This document shows, piece after piece, positions 22,520 to 31,979 of a stretch of 64,000 nucleotides of DNA (positions within the stretch are counted from its first letter, which is position 1; every line of letters starts with the position of its first letter). This DNA comes from Rhodococcus sp. P-2. Its GTDB lineage: Bacteria; Actinomycetota; Actinomycetes; Mycobacteriales; Mycobacteriaceae. A program made the translations under genes and the position numbers. The notes under the pieces were generated by a model that was not told the DNA's origin, did not search any database, and saw only the letters and a program-made list of their open reading frames with translations. Location: contig NZ_CP066779.1 of assembly GCF_016598535.1 (NCBI RefSeq), positions 5,330,053-5,394,052 on the forward strand, read 5' to 3'.

Positions 22520-23461
22520 ATGAAGACACGTCGATTCACGGTTCGGCTGACGATGGCGGTGGCCATGGCCGCCGGCTTTCTCGGCCTCAGCGCGCCGACC
22601 GCGAGCGCGGATTCCGTGGTCAGTCGCATCGACGTCTACTCCCCGTCGATGGACCGCTGGATCGCCAACGACGTGATTTCCCCGGCCGGAGGTGGCCCCG
22701 CGCCGACCTTCTATCTGTTGACCGGCGTCGGCGGCGGCGAGGACGGAATCTCGTGGTTCAACAACACCGGAGTTCGTGACTTCTTCGACGACAAGCACGT
22801 CAACGTGGTCATGCCGGTCGGCGGCAAGTTCAGCATGTACACCGATTGGAACGCCGACGATCCGGTGCTCGGCCGCAACAAATGGCAGACGTACCTCACC
22901 AAGGAACTACCGGCGGCGGTCAACGCTCGGTACAACACGACCGGCGTCAACGCTCTGGGCGGTGTGTCGATGGCGGGTGGACCGGTTCTGGACCTCGCGA
23001 TCCAGTCGCCGGGCACCTATCGCGCCGTCGGCTCGTACAGTGGCTGTCCGCGCGCCGGCGACCCGCTCGGTCAGGCAGCGGTGCGCTCGATGGTCGAGAT
23101 ACTCGGCGGCGGCAACGCAGCCAACATGTGGGGTCCGTGGGGTAGCCCGCAGTGGGCTGCGCACGACCCGCTGATCAACGCCGAGAAACTGCGCGGGACA
23201 GCGTTGTTCATCTCCACCGGCAATGGCCTTCCCGGCCCGGTGGACGGAATCAATTCACTGGCCATGGCTGCCGGCGTCGTTCCCGGCGCTGTGCTCGAAG
23301 GCATCACCAACATGTGCACCGCCGCTCTGCAAGGTCGATTCGGCCAGCTCGGGATTCCCGCGACGTTCAGCTTCCGACCCGAGGGCACCCACACCTGGGG
23401 GCTCTTCGAAGCCGACATGCGTGCGTCGTGGCCGATGATCGCCGGCGCTATCGGGGCGTGA
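22520..23461 (+). CDS. Secreted mycoloyltransferase / antigen 85 family esterase
   Basis: 313 aa from ATG 22520, preceded by GGGGG. Signal peptide with probable cleavage after PTASA (residue 30). An alpha/beta-hydrolase of the antigen 85 family: YLLTGVGGGEDGISWFNNTG, NVVMPVGGKFSMYTDWNADD, nucleophile motif GGVSMAGG (Ser150), SYSGCPRAGDPLGQAA, WGPWGSPQWAAHDPL and the His region EGTHTWGLFEADM. It transfers mycolates to trehalose, arabinogalactan or small proteins in the envelope; the acceptor is not predictable. The open frame extends upstream to 21749, antisense to the repeat gene, and is not coding. Confidence 0.92.
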   Translation: MKTRRFTVRLTMAVAMAAGFLGLSAPTASADSVVSRIDVYSPSMDRWIANDVISPAGGGPAPTFYLLTGVGGGEDGISWFNNTGVRDFFDDKHVNVVMPVGGKFSMYTDWNADDPVLGRNKWQTYLTKELPAAVNARYNTTGVNALGGVSMAGGPVLDLAIQSPGTYRAVGSYSGCPRAGDPLGQAAVRSMVEILGGGNAANMWGPWGSPQWAAHDPLINAEKLRGTALFISTGNGLPGPVDGINSLAMAAGVVPGAVLEGITNMCTAALQGRFGQLGIPATFSFRPEGTHTWGLFEADMRASWPMIAGAIGA

Positions 23462-23491
23462 GCTTCGCCGCCCTCATCGCAGGCCGTGGCC

Positions 23492-23992
23492 TCAGGTGAG
23501 ACTGCGCGCCCAGTCCCGCATACCGGCGGGGCCGGTGCCAGTGGCGTATTCAGCGAACAACCTTCGCGATTCGTCACGGCGAATTCCGCCGAGCACTTCA
23601 CGCGGCTTACAGAAAAACGGAAGCTCCACGGGCGGCGCCCAAAGCTCCACGAGTTCCTTTGCGCCGTCGTTCGGGGATTCGAGAGCGAACCACACCCGGG
23701 TCACACCGAGCGTGATCGCCGCACCCATGCACATCAGACATGGTTCGAGATTGACCGCCAAGGTCAATTCTCCTGACGCTCGAGTGAACCCGAGAGCCTC
23801 GTCGGCCTGCAAGATCGCTTGAAGGTCCGCATGGACTACCCGTCGGCCTAGTGCCCGTTCTTGCGTATACGCCCGCCCGAGCACACGGTCGTCGTCGAAC
23901 ACGACTGCGCCGATCGGCATCTCCCCGAGCTCCATGCCCTCACGCGCTACGTCAAGAGCAAGCGCAAGCGCATCTCGAGGTGAAAACATCAT
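23492..23992 (-). CDS. Cytidine/deoxycytidylate deaminase-fold nucleoside deaminase
   Basis: 166 aa with zinc-binding motifs VVHADLQAIL (His54) and EPCLMCMGA (Cys85, Cys88), typical of TadA/guanine-deaminase-like proteins. The usual HAE motif is HAD here, so the proton-shuttle Glu appears as Asp56; this is unusual. It lies 24 nt downstream of the LLM monooxygenase stop, so it may be read through from the sulfur operon. The substrate (guanine, adenosine or other) cannot be assigned. Two adjacent ATG starts exist (23992, 23989). Confidence 0.8.
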   Translation of the reverse strand: MMFSPRDALALALDVAREGMELGEMPIGAVVFDDDRVLGRAYTQERALGRRVVHADLQAILQADEALGFTRASGELTLAVNLEPCLMCMGAAITLGVTRVWFALESPNDGAKELVELWAPPVELPFFCKPREVLGGIRRDESRRLFAEYATGTGPAGMRDWARSLT

Positions 23993-24016
23993 TCGACACT
24001 AATGGACCAGGCGAGC

Positions 24017-25159
24017 TCATGCTGCGAGTAGTGCGGGTAGTCCCCATTCCTTGGCCAGCAGCTCGTACGAGCGCAGGCGATCCTCGTGCCGATAGGTCAC
24101 CCCGGTGATCACCAATTCGTCCGCCCCGGTGAGCTTCTGCAAACTCTCGAGCCTGTCGGCGACGGTGGTAGGTGAACCAACGAACTGCGTGATCAGCCGA
24201 TCCTCCACCACTGCTTTGTCGGCATCGGAAAGTGGGAGCGCCGTCGCCGGATCGGGATACGGTATTGCTCCGTGCCCGCTGCGGATGCTGTGTGTCCAGT
24301 GTCCGAACGTCGACGCCAACTCTCTCGCCGTCGCATCGTCTTCCGCAGCAACAACATCCGCGGACACGACCACGTACGGCTCCGAGAGGACGTCCGACGG
24401 GCGGAATGCTGCGCGGTACGCCTCGACGGCATCGAGCGTACTCGACGGCGCCACATGATAATTCGCACCGAACGGCAATCCGAGCCGTCCCGCGAGCTCG
24501 GCGCTGGGGCCTGCACTGCTTCCGAACACCCACAATTCGACGTCGGCATCCTCGCCGGGACTGGCGTGCAAGTCGATGCCGTCACGGGTGCGGTGAGTGC
24601 CGTTCAGGAGCGAAAGTATGTCGTCGACCTGCTGCTCGAAATCGGGCGCCTGCGCTCCCGGAAAGGCCAGCGCCTCGAACGACGCCTGCAAGCGCGGTGA
24701 CGTGAGTAGCCCGGTCGGATCGAAGGGCGCCGGGATCACGACGCCCTCACGCACGACCGCCTCCCGCTTCGATTCTGCCGGGGCAGGCGTTCCGGCAGCG
24801 ACGGCGCGAAGTGCCTCCACCCGACGCTGTCCGCTGCGCCCGATACCGAGATCGATACGACCCGGGTACAACGCTTCGACGGTACCGAAGGCCTCGACCA
24901 CCTGAGCTGCCGTGTTGTTGCCCAGCAGCACGGCGGCCGAGCCAACGTGAATGGTGTTGGTCGCGGCCGCAATCAGTCCGACAAGCACGGCCGGTGACGA
25001 GCTCGCTACGCCGACGAAGTGGTGTTCGGCGACCCAGTACCGCTTGTATCCCCACGCTTCGGCAGAACGAGCGAGGTCCAACGAGTTCCGCAAGGCCTGG
25101 CGGGCCGTTCCGCCCTCACTGATCGGCGAGAGGTCGAGTACGGACAGCGGCGCGCTCAC
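24017..25159 (-). CDS. Luciferase-like (LLM class) flavin monooxygenase
   Basis: 380 aa from GTG 25159 (MSAPLSVLDLSPISEGGTAR), whose GTGA overlaps the DUF1684 stop. Bacterial-luciferase TIM-barrel signatures: GYKRYWVAEHHF, VGSAAVLLGNNTAAQVVEAF, GRIDLGIGRSGQRRVEALRA, and LELWVFGSSAG-like WVFGSSAGPSAELAGRLGLP. The short N-terminal SVLDLSPI is usual in the MsnO8/'luciferase-family' group. Last of three LLM genes in this operon. Probably FMNH2-dependent oxidation of an organosulfur or amine compound; substrate unknown. Confidence 0.88.
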   Translation of the reverse strand: MSAPLSVLDLSPISEGGTARQALRNSLDLARSAEAWGYKRYWVAEHHFVGVASSSPAVLVGLIAAATNTIHVGSAAVLLGNNTAAQVVEAFGTVEALYPGRIDLGIGRSGQRRVEALRAVAAGTPAPAESKREAVVREGVVIPAPFDPTGLLTSPRLQASFEALAFPGAQAPDFEQQVDDILSLLNGTHRTRDGIDLHASPGEDADVELWVFGSSAGPSAELAGRLGLPFGANYHVAPSSTLDAVEAYRAAFRPSDVLSEPYVVVSADVVAAEDDATARELASTFGHWTHSIRSGHGAIPYPDPATALPLSDADKAVVEDRLITQFVGSPTTVADRLESLQKLTGADELVITGVTYRHEDRLRSYELLAKEWGLPALLAA

Positions 25160-25980
25160 CTCGGTGCGCTTCCGTCGCGGGTATTCGGGGTCTTCTCGCC
25201 GGCTTCCACCGCGAACGGCAAACGATTCTCGGCGGGAGCGACGGGGCACGTCGCGTAATCGGTGAAGGCGCAGGGCAGGTTCGACGCCCGATTGAAATCG
25301 AGGACTACCGCACCACCGGGCTCCGGTGCGCTCACGTGCAGCGAGCGTGCGGCCGGGTAGGTGGACACACCACTGGTCGCATCGGTGAACAGGATGTGAA
25401 AGCCGTTGTCCTTGCCCGCGAACGCAATCAGCGTGTGCGTTTCACCGTCGTGTTCGAAGCCGATGGTTCCCCTGGCGTCGTGATGATGCTCGAGGCGCTC
25501 GACGACCGCGCCCGTCGTGACCGTGCGAGCCTCCTCGAAAGCAGTGAAGACACCGTCGATGCGCCACTGCGGATTCGGCTCGAAGGTCGGAATGCCACTG
25601 AACCGTGTCAATGCCGGGGCCGACGAATCATGAATCCGCAGTGCCACCTCACCGGTGCGGCGGATGACCTCGACCAGCCGTGCACCCTGCTTGACGATCA
25701 GTCCCGGCGCACCCTCGATCGGATTCAGAGTGGCTGAACCGTCCACTGCGACACCGTCGATCGAGAGGTCGTCAGCCGGTGTCGCGGTGACGACAACGGC
25801 ATTCGCGTCGGCGCGCCATGCACCCGGCAGATCCGCGAAGGTGGAATCGGTGTCCACCAGCCAGTGCAACGCAGTCAAGCTCAGCCAGCCGAGTGGCTCA
25901 CTGAAGGTGGCGTCGCGCGAGGCATGCCAAACATTCCAATCGCCGGTGAAGGTGCTGGTGGACGTGTCGGTAACGGTCAT
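25156..25980 (-). CDS. DUF1684 family protein
   Basis: 274 aa. Typical DUF1684 features: WNVWHASRDATFSEPLGWLS near the N-terminus, LTALHWLVD, and the conserved end region GGAVVLDFNRASNLPCAFTD then YATCPVAPAENRLPFAVEAG. The enzymatic role is unknown; the family occurs beside luciferase-like monooxygenases in sulfur-scavenging operons. It overlaps both neighbours by 4 nt (ATGA/GTGA), so it is translationally coupled. Confidence 0.88.
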   Translation of the reverse strand: MTVTDTSTSTFTGDWNVWHASRDATFSEPLGWLSLTALHWLVDTDSTFADLPGAWRADANAVVVTATPADDLSIDGVAVDGSATLNPIEGAPGLIVKQGARLVEVIRRTGEVALRIHDSSAPALTRFSGIPTFEPNPQWRIDGVFTAFEEARTVTTGAVVERLEHHHDARGTIGFEHDGETHTLIAFAGKDNGFHILFTDATSGVSTYPAARSLHVSAPEPGGAVVLDFNRASNLPCAFTDYATCPVAPAENRLPFAVEAGEKTPNTRDGSAPR

Positions 25981-27347
25981 GATGCGCGGACTCCTTCAGC
26001 CTGCTCGTGCGGGTGGCGCAGCCCCAGATGGCTGCGCAAGGTGGTTCCTGAGTATTCGGTGCGGAAACTGCCGCGGTCCTGCAGCTCCGGTACGACCGTG
26101 TCGATGAACTCGTCGAGGCCACCGGGGGTGAGGTGGGGAACGAGGATGAATCCGTCGCTCGCGTCGCCCTGGACGTAGCTGTCGATCTCGGCAGCCACCT
26201 CGGCGGCACTGCCCACGAACTGTTGGCGGGCAGTCACTTCGATGATGAGTTCACGGATGCTGAGGTTTTCGGCCTCCGCCTTCGCACGCCACTGATCGGC
26301 GACCGCTCGCGGATCCTTGACGTGCCGGACGCGTCCGCGGGTGATGTTGACGTCGTCCGACGGATCTTCCTTCGGCAAGGGGCCGTCGGCGTCGTACTGC
26401 GAAAGGTCTCTGCCCCAAACCTGTTCGAGAAAAGCTATGGCAGTCTGGGGCCCGACCTGCTGCCGACGAATGTGATACGCCTTCTCCTGTGCGTCCGCGG
26501 CGTTGTCACCGAGGACGAAGGTGGCAGCGGGGAGAATCTTGAGGTCTGCGTGCGTGCGTCCGTACTTGGCCAAGCGTCCCTTCACGTCGGCGTAGAAGGC
26601 CTTGCCTGCTTCGAGCGTTCCGTGTCCGGTGAAGATGGCGTCCGCCTTGGCCGCGCCGAACTCGCGTCCTTCGTCGGAGTCCCCTGCCTGCAACAGAACT
26701 GGGTGCCCCTGTGGACTCCGAGGAACCTCGAAGCGTCCGGCGATGTCGAACTGCTTACCGGAGTGTTGGAACTGGCCGACCTGCTGGTCGGTGGCAAAAA
26801 TACCGCGCTCACGGTCGATGATCGGACGATCGATGCTCCAACTGTCCCACAGCGTCCGCACTGCGTCGACCAACTCGTTGGCTCGTGCATACCGCTCGGC
26901 ATGCTCCAGATACCCACCGCGGCGGAAGTTCTCGCCGGTGAATGCATCCGAGGAGGTCACCAGGTTCCAGGCGGCGCGGCCCTCGGAGAGATGATCGAGC
27001 GTCGAGAACTGCTTGGCCAACTCGTACGGCTCGTTGAACGTGGTGTTGATCGTCCCGGCCAGGCCGAGATGCGTTGTCACTCCGGCAACCGCGTTGAGAA
27101 TACTGAAAGTGTCGGGGCGACCGACCACGTCGAGGTCGTGAATCTTGCCCTGATGCTCGCGTAGGCGCAAACCCTCTGCGAGGAAGAAGAAGTCGAACAA
27201 TCCGCGTTCGGCACTGCGTGCGAGATGCTCGAAGGAGCTGAACTCGATCTGGCTCTTGGACGCCGGATCGGTCCACACCGTGGTGTTGTTCACGCCGGGG
27301 AAGTGAGCGCCCAGATGAACTTGCTTGCGAATCCTGTTCTGTGTCAT
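25977..27347 (-). CDS. NtaA/SnaA/DszA-family FMN-dependent monooxygenase
   Basis: 456 aa. N-terminus KQVHLGAHFPGVNNTTVWTD, then GLFDFFFLAEGLRLREHQGK, LSEGRAAWNLVTSSDAFTGE, NFRRGGYLEHAERYARANE, and SPQGHPVLLQAGDSDEGREF. These are diagnostic of the nitrilotriacetate/dimethylsulfide/dibenzothiophene-sulfone monooxygenase group (two-component flavin enzymes). A separate flavin reductase is needed and none is in this operon. Fourth-last gene of a SAM-riboswitch operon, supporting an organosulfur substrate, though the exact one cannot be read. Confidence 0.9.
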   Translation of the reverse strand: MTQNRIRKQVHLGAHFPGVNNTTVWTDPASKSQIEFSSFEHLARSAERGLFDFFFLAEGLRLREHQGKIHDLDVVGRPDTFSILNAVAGVTTHLGLAGTINTTFNEPYELAKQFSTLDHLSEGRAAWNLVTSSDAFTGENFRRGGYLEHAERYARANELVDAVRTLWDSWSIDRPIIDRERGIFATDQQVGQFQHSGKQFDIAGRFEVPRSPQGHPVLLQAGDSDEGREFGAAKADAIFTGHGTLEAGKAFYADVKGRLAKYGRTHADLKILPAATFVLGDNAADAQEKAYHIRRQQVGPQTAIAFLEQVWGRDLSQYDADGPLPKEDPSDDVNITRGRVRHVKDPRAVADQWRAKAEAENLSIRELIIEVTARQQFVGSAAEVAAEIDSYVQGDASDGFILVPHLTPGGLDEFIDTVVPELQDRGSFRTEYSGTTLRSHLGLRHPHEQAEGVRAS

Positions 27348-27371
27348 CGGTGTTCCTGTTCTTTTCTCGCG

Positions 27372-28490
27372 CTACGCGAACTGATTGACGGGCAACTCGA
27401 AGCCCAACCGCTCGCGCAGCGTGGGGGCGATACTCGGTCGCGGATTGAGAGTTGGCACCACGTCCGTCGCAATCTTTTCCACTGCGGCGGCCAGTGCCAG
27501 CGGGCGCAGAACTACTCCGTCGACCCCGGCAAGCCCACCGATCTCGCGCAGCAGCGCAGTCAAACCCGCGCTGTCACCGCGATAGAACAGCGAGTGCGGG
27601 GTGTACGGTGCTCCCGCCCATTCCTCGAGTTCGGCCAAGGCGTCGTCGGCCGCTCCGCGGTCGGCGCCGAGAAGAACGTCGACATCGAGAAGAACCCTGA
27701 CGCTTCGCCCGAGGGCAGCGGCACTCGAATGGACCAGCTTGGCCGTGGCTTTCGCCTCACCGAGGTCGGTTGCCGAGATCCGAATCAGATCTCCGCGCGC
27801 AACAGCGAGGTCGCGAGCCTCCGGTCGACTGGCGTCGACGGCGATCAGTGGCTGCCCCTGCGGGGAGCGCGGTGTGATGGACGGACCCTTGACGGAAAAG
27901 TTCTTTCCCTCGAAATCGATGTAGTGCAGCTTGTCGCGATCGATGAATCGTCCGCTCGCCGCGTCACGTATCTCGGCGTCGTCCTCCCAGCTGTCCCACA
28001 GCCGGCTGACCACCTCGATCGCCTCGGAGGCTTCTTCCCACGCGGACTCCGGAGCCTGCACCGCCTTCCGGCCGAACAATGCTGCCTGCTCGGCGGTGTC
28101 GGACACCGCGACCTGCCAGCCGGCCCGCCCCGCGGAGGAGTAGTCGATACTCGCGACGGCCTTCGAGATGTGGAACGGTTCGGTGTGTGTGACCGTCGCC
28201 GTGGGGATCAGGCCGATACGCGAGGTCACAGCACTGAGCCGCGCTGCAGTCGCCACAGCCTCCAACCTGCCCCGCACGGCGTGCCGGCCCTCGGATTGCA
28301 GTCCGAAAGAATCCGGGAGGAATGCCAGGTCTACGCCACCCCGATCCGCGGCGGTCACCAGGTCCACCCAGTACGACGGCGTGAACAGAACTTCGGCGCG
28401 TGAGTCCTCGCGCCGCCAGGAATACGGATGAGCGCCGGTGCCCTCGAATTCGAGGCCGACCAGGAATGCTCCGGAACTACGCTCGGACAT
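27372..28490 (-). CDS. LLM class flavin-dependent oxidoreductase
   Basis: 372 aa. Luciferase-like fold: GVDLAFLPDSFGLQSEGRHA, LEAVATAARLSAVTSRIGLI, PTATVTHTEPFHISKAVASI, DYSSAGRAGWQVAVSDTAEQ and SPQGQPLIAVDASRPEARDL. It overlaps the ABC ATPase gene by 14 nt and precedes the NtaA-like gene by 24 nt. Acts presumably on the compound imported by the adjacent transporter. Divergent from the other two LLM proteins here, so three different oxidation steps or substrates are possible. Confidence 0.88.
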   Translation of the reverse strand: MSERSSGAFLVGLEFEGTGAHPYSWRREDSRAEVLFTPSYWVDLVTAADRGGVDLAFLPDSFGLQSEGRHAVRGRLEAVATAARLSAVTSRIGLIPTATVTHTEPFHISKAVASIDYSSAGRAGWQVAVSDTAEQAALFGRKAVQAPESAWEEASEAIEVVSRLWDSWEDDAEIRDAASGRFIDRDKLHYIDFEGKNFSVKGPSITPRSPQGQPLIAVDASRPEARDLAVARGDLIRISATDLGEAKATAKLVHSSAAALGRSVRVLLDVDVLLGADRGAADDALAELEEWAGAPYTPHSLFYRGDSAGLTALLREIGGLAGVDGVVLRPLALAAAVEKIATDVVPTLNPRPSIAPTLRERLGFELPVNQFA

Positions 28491-30099
28491 GTTCGGCCTT
28501 TCGTGTCGAATGATCCCGCCCGGGGATCGCGTCGAGAAGTGTGCGGGTGTACTCGTTTCGGGGATTGTCGAAAATCTCGGTGGTAGTGCCGATTTCGAGC
28601 AATCTCCCGGCCTGCATGACGCCGACGACGTCGCTGATCTGGCGAACTACCGCCAGATCGTGGGAGATGAAGAGATAGGTCAGGCACAGTTCTCGCTGCA
28701 ACTCGTCGAGTAGAGCCAGAATCTGCGCTTGCACCGAGACGTCGAGAGCGGATACCGGTTCGTCGAGAACGAGCAGGTCCGGCTTCAGCGCGAGCGCGCG
28801 GGCGATCGCCACCCGTTGACGCTGACCGCCCGAGAGTTCGGCAGGCTTGCGACTGAGGAACTGCTCGGGAAGTGCAACCTGATCGAGCAACTCTGCTGCA
28901 CGAGTCTGCTGCTGGCTGCCTCCACCAACCTTGAAGGCCCGCAGCGGCTCCGCCACGATGTCCTGGACGGACAATTTCGGGTCGAGCGATGCATAGGGGT
29001 TCTGGTACACGAGCTGGATCTTTCGACGCAGCTCGCGCAGGTCGCTGCCCTTGACCTTCGTGATGTCGTGGCCGTCGAAGGAGATGGTGCCGGCATCCGG
29101 CTGTTCCAATCGCACGGCGATGCGCGCCGTGGTCGACTTGCCCGAGCCCGACTCCCCCACCAGCGAGACGGTCTGTCCCCGCGGAACAGTCAGCGATACT
29201 TCGTTCACCGCGGTGATCGAACTCCCGCGTCCGACGTTGAACCGCTTGGTGATTCCGGTCAACGTCAACAGCGGGCTCGTGTCCTGGCGGACCGGGCGAT
29301 CGACCGGTCCCGAGGACAGGCTCGGAGCCGAGTTGAGAAGTTTCTTCGTGTACTCGTGTCGCGGGTTGTCCAGAATATCTGCGGTACGGCCGGATTCGAC
29401 GATTCTGCCGCCCTGCATGACCAGGATCCGGTCCGCACGATCTGCGGCCACTCCAAGGTCGTGCGTGATCAGGAGCACGGCGGCACCGGATTCGGCGATC
29501 CGCTCGTCGAGATGGTCGAGAATGCGTCGTTGAACCGTGACGTCGAGAGCACTGGTCGGCTCGTCGGCGATGATGAGGGCCGGGTTCGCGACGAGCGCGA
29601 TTCCGATCAGAACTCGTTGCCGCATACCGCCGGACAGCTCGTGTGGGTACTGGCGTGCTCGGATCTCCGGTCGGTCGATACCCGCGCGCTCGAGCACCTC
29701 GACGGCGTCCAACCGCGCTTTGCGACGGTCGGCGAGGCCGTGGATCCGCAGGACTTCGGCAACCTGGTCGCCGATCCGCGTTACAGGGTTGAGCGAAGTC
29801 GTCGGATCCTGCGGCACCAAACCGACACGCGCGCCGCGGATTCGCTGCCACGCACGGTCGGAGTACGAGTCGATTCGTTCACCTTCGAACTCGACGGTCC
29901 CGCCGGTGACGTGACCGCTGCCGGCGAGCAGACCCAATATCGCGTGGGCCGTGGTCGACTTACCCGAACCCGATTCCCCGACCACCGCAACTACTTCACC
30001 ACGGCCGACGGTGAAGCTCACGCCGGATACCGCGGGCTCGTTTCCGTAGGAGATCTGTAGGTCGGTGACGGAAAGCAACTGATCCTCGGTCGTGCTCAT
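28477..30099 (-). CDS. Fused (double) ABC transporter ATPase, oligopeptide/nickel type
   Basis: 540 aa from ATG 30099 (MSTTEDQLLSVTDLQISYGN). Two complete ATPase domains in tandem, like fused DppD-DppF or OppD-OppF. Walker A GESGSGKST occurs twice (about residues 40 and 330). Signatures are LSGGMRQRVLIGIALVANPA and [20 protein letters not shown]. Walker B are [20 protein letters not shown] and LLVLDEPVSALDVSVQAQIL. Powers import by the two permeases just upstream. Its start overlaps the second permease stop. The upstream in-frame extension to 30237 is not coding. Confidence 0.94.
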   Translation of the reverse strand: MSTTEDQLLSVTDLQISYGNEPAVSGVSFTVGRGEVVAVVGESGSGKSTTAHAILGLLAGSGHVTGGTVEFEGERIDSYSDRAWQRIRGARVGLVPQDPTTSLNPVTRIGDQVAEVLRIHGLADRRKARLDAVEVLERAGIDRPEIRARQYPHELSGGMRQRVLIGIALVANPALIIADEPTSALDVTVQRRILDHLDERIAESGAAVLLITHDLGVAADRADRILVMQGGRIVESGRTADILDNPRHEYTKKLLNSAPSLSSGPVDRPVRQDTSPLLTLTGITKRFNVGRGSSITAVNEVSLTVPRGQTVSLVGESGSGKSTTARIAVRLEQPDAGTISFDGHDITKVKGSDLRELRRKIQLVYQNPYASLDPKLSVQDIVAEPLRAFKVGGGSQQQTRAAELLDQVALPEQFLSRKPAELSGGQRQRVAIARALALKPDLLVLDEPVSALDVSVQAQILALLDELQRELCLTYLFISHDLAVVRQISDVVGVMQAGRLLEIGTTTEIFDNPRNEYTRTLLDAIPGRDHSTRKAEHVRA

Positions 30100-30986
30100 C
30101 GTCGGTTGTTCCTTTCGATCTCGTGGCCGATTCGGTGTGCCGAGATGACCACGGCGACAATCGCGAGACCGGGAAGTGTTGTCATCCACCAGGCATTGGC
30201 GAGGAAATTGCGTCCCTCGGATACCAGCGATCCCCATTCAGGGGTAGGTGGAACGGCGCCGAATCCCAAGAAGCTCAGTGCCGACACGGCAAGCACAGCC
30301 TGCCCGAACTCGACTGCGGACAGCGCGACCACGGGCGCGTAGGAGTTGGGCAGCACATGCCGACGCAGGACACCGAGCCACTGCACACCCGAACTGAACG
30401 CGGCCTCGACGTACTGAGCGCCGCGCACCCGCATCACTTCGGCACGCATCACTCGCGCAAAGTTCGCGACCATGCTGACGCCGACCGCGATGGCGACGTT
30501 GATGGTGCCGAACCCGAGTGCGGTCACCAATGCCAACGAAAGCAGCAGCGCCGGAATGGACAGCAGAACGTCGACGATGCGCATCAGCACGGCGTCGACG
30601 ACACCACCGACGAAACCCGCAAGCAGACCGATGAGCGATCCCGCCACCAATGCGATTCCCACCGCGACCAAGGTCGCGGTCAGGGACAGCGCGGCACCGT
30701 GCACGAACCGTGTGTAGAGGTCACGTCCGAGATTGTCGGTTCCGAACCAGTGAGCCAGGCTCGGGCCCTGCAGTTTGTCGGCAGGGACACCGGACAGCGG
30801 ATCGCCACTGGCGAAGAATCCGGGTGCGACGGCAAAGCCGATCGCAAGCAACACGATCAGCACCGGAATGACCAGACCAGGCTTGCGGATCCAACCGATG
30901 GCAGTGGACCTTCGGCGTGAAACCACTGGCTCCTTCGCCTCGACGCTCGGATCGAGGAGTAGGGGTTCGATCAATGTGTCAGACAT
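30096..30986 (-). CDS. ABC transporter permease, DppC type
   Basis: 296 aa. An N-terminal cytosolic stretch of about 35 aa and TM helices follow, with FGTDNLGRDLYTRFVHGAAL (typical of DppC/OppC) and the ATPase-contact EAA loop region MRAEVMRVRGAQYVEAAFSS. Forms the membrane channel with the partner permease. Overlaps the upstream permease by 8 nt and the ATPase gene by 4 nt. Confidence 0.93.
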   Translation of the reverse strand: MSDTLIEPLLLDPSVEAKEPVVSRRRSTAIGWIRKPGLVIPVLIVLLAIGFAVAPGFFASGDPLSGVPADKLQGPSLAHWFGTDNLGRDLYTRFVHGAALSLTATLVAVGIALVAGSLIGLLAGFVGGVVDAVLMRIVDVLLSIPALLLSLALVTALGFGTINVAIAVGVSMVANFARVMRAEVMRVRGAQYVEAAFSSGVQWLGVLRRHVLPNSYAPVVALSAVEFGQAVLAVSALSFLGFGAVPPTPEWGSLVSEGRNFLANAWWMTTLPGLAIVAVVISAHRIGHEIERNNRR

Positions 30987-31977
30987 GGGCCGGCTCCAGA
31001 TCGGTCGAGCTTTCGATATTCGACTTTTCGGTGTGACTCTTCTTCGTCTGGATGATCCGTGGATCTATCAAGGGGTAGAAGAGGTCGACCGCGAGGTTGA
31101 CGAGCACGAACACGAGAGAGGCGAACACGACGACTCCCTGCACCACCGGGATGTCCTGCGCCATCACCGACGTCTGAGTCAGACGCCCGACGCCCGCGCG
31201 GGAGAACACCGTTTCCACGACCACCGAGCCGGCCAGTAGCGTGCCGACCAGCACTCCGGCGATGGTGAATGCCGGAATACTCGCCAGTCGCAACGCGTGA
31301 CGGGTCTGCACGCGCCATCGGCTCGCGCCCTTGGCGTACGCAGTCTCCACGTGCGGCGAACGTAGCGTCGACTGCAGGCTGGTCGTGAGCACCTGCGCGA
31401 TCACCGCGCCGGTCGGGATCGCCAAGGTGATCGCCGGAAGAATCACCGTTGCGAAACCTTTGTCGCCGAATGCCGGGAAGATGTGCAGACGGAACGAGAA
31501 GAGCTGCAGGAGAATCAAGCCCACCCAGAAAGTAGGCACCGCCACACCCAGCGGCGGCAGCGAGAACAACAGGTTCGCGAGCCACCGCTTGCGGGTGTAG
31601 GTAGCGAAGAATGCGATCGCCACTCCGAACAACACGGCCAGAACCAAAGCGGTGGTTGCCAGCACCAGAGTGCTGGGCAGCGCCGAGAAGATGGCGTCCG
31701 TCACCGACTGGCCGGTGGAGATGGACGTACCGAAATCACCGCGAAGAGCGTTTGTCAGCGATGTCCAGTACTGCACCCACACCGACTGGTCCAAGCCGTA
31801 CCGTGCCCGAAGCTGATCGAGGGCAGCCTGATCCACTGCAACACCCTGACCGGACGAGTCGGCAGCCATGCTGACCGGATCGCTCGGCAAGAGGAACAGA
31901 ATCACGAACGAGATGGTGAAGGCGGCCCACAGAACCACTGCGGCCTGGCCCAGTCGGGTGAGTACGTATCGAGTCAT
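30979..31977 (-). CDS. ABC transporter permease, DppB type
   Basis: 332 aa. DppB-type N-terminus MTRYVLTRLGQAAVVLWAAF, then LRARYGLDQSVWVQYWTSLT, about six TM helices, and the EAA region SLQSTLRSPHVETAYAKGAS. Second gene of the transporter, 2 nt after the binding-protein stop. Imports the ligand captured by the lipoprotein encoded upstream. Confidence 0.93.
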   Translation of the reverse strand: MTRYVLTRLGQAAVVLWAAFTISFVILFLLPSDPVSMAADSSGQGVAVDQAALDQLRARYGLDQSVWVQYWTSLTNALRGDFGTSISTGQSVTDAIFSALPSTLVLATTALVLAVLFGVAIAFFATYTRKRWLANLLFSLPPLGVAVPTFWVGLILLQLFSFRLHIFPAFGDKGFATVILPAITLAIPTGAVIAQVLTTSLQSTLRSPHVETAYAKGASRWRVQTRHALRLASIPAFTIAGVLVGTLLAGSVVVETVFSRAGVGRLTQTSVMAQDIPVVQGVVVFASLVFVLVNLAVDLFYPLIDPRIIQTKKSHTEKSNIESSTDLEPAHV

Positions 31978-31979
31978 GA

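Noticed and set aside
28355-29851. Long 498-codon frame antisense-shifted to the double ABC ATPase
   Set aside because: Arg/Pro-rich translation typical of an off-frame shadow in high-GC DNA; the ATPase frame has full motifs.
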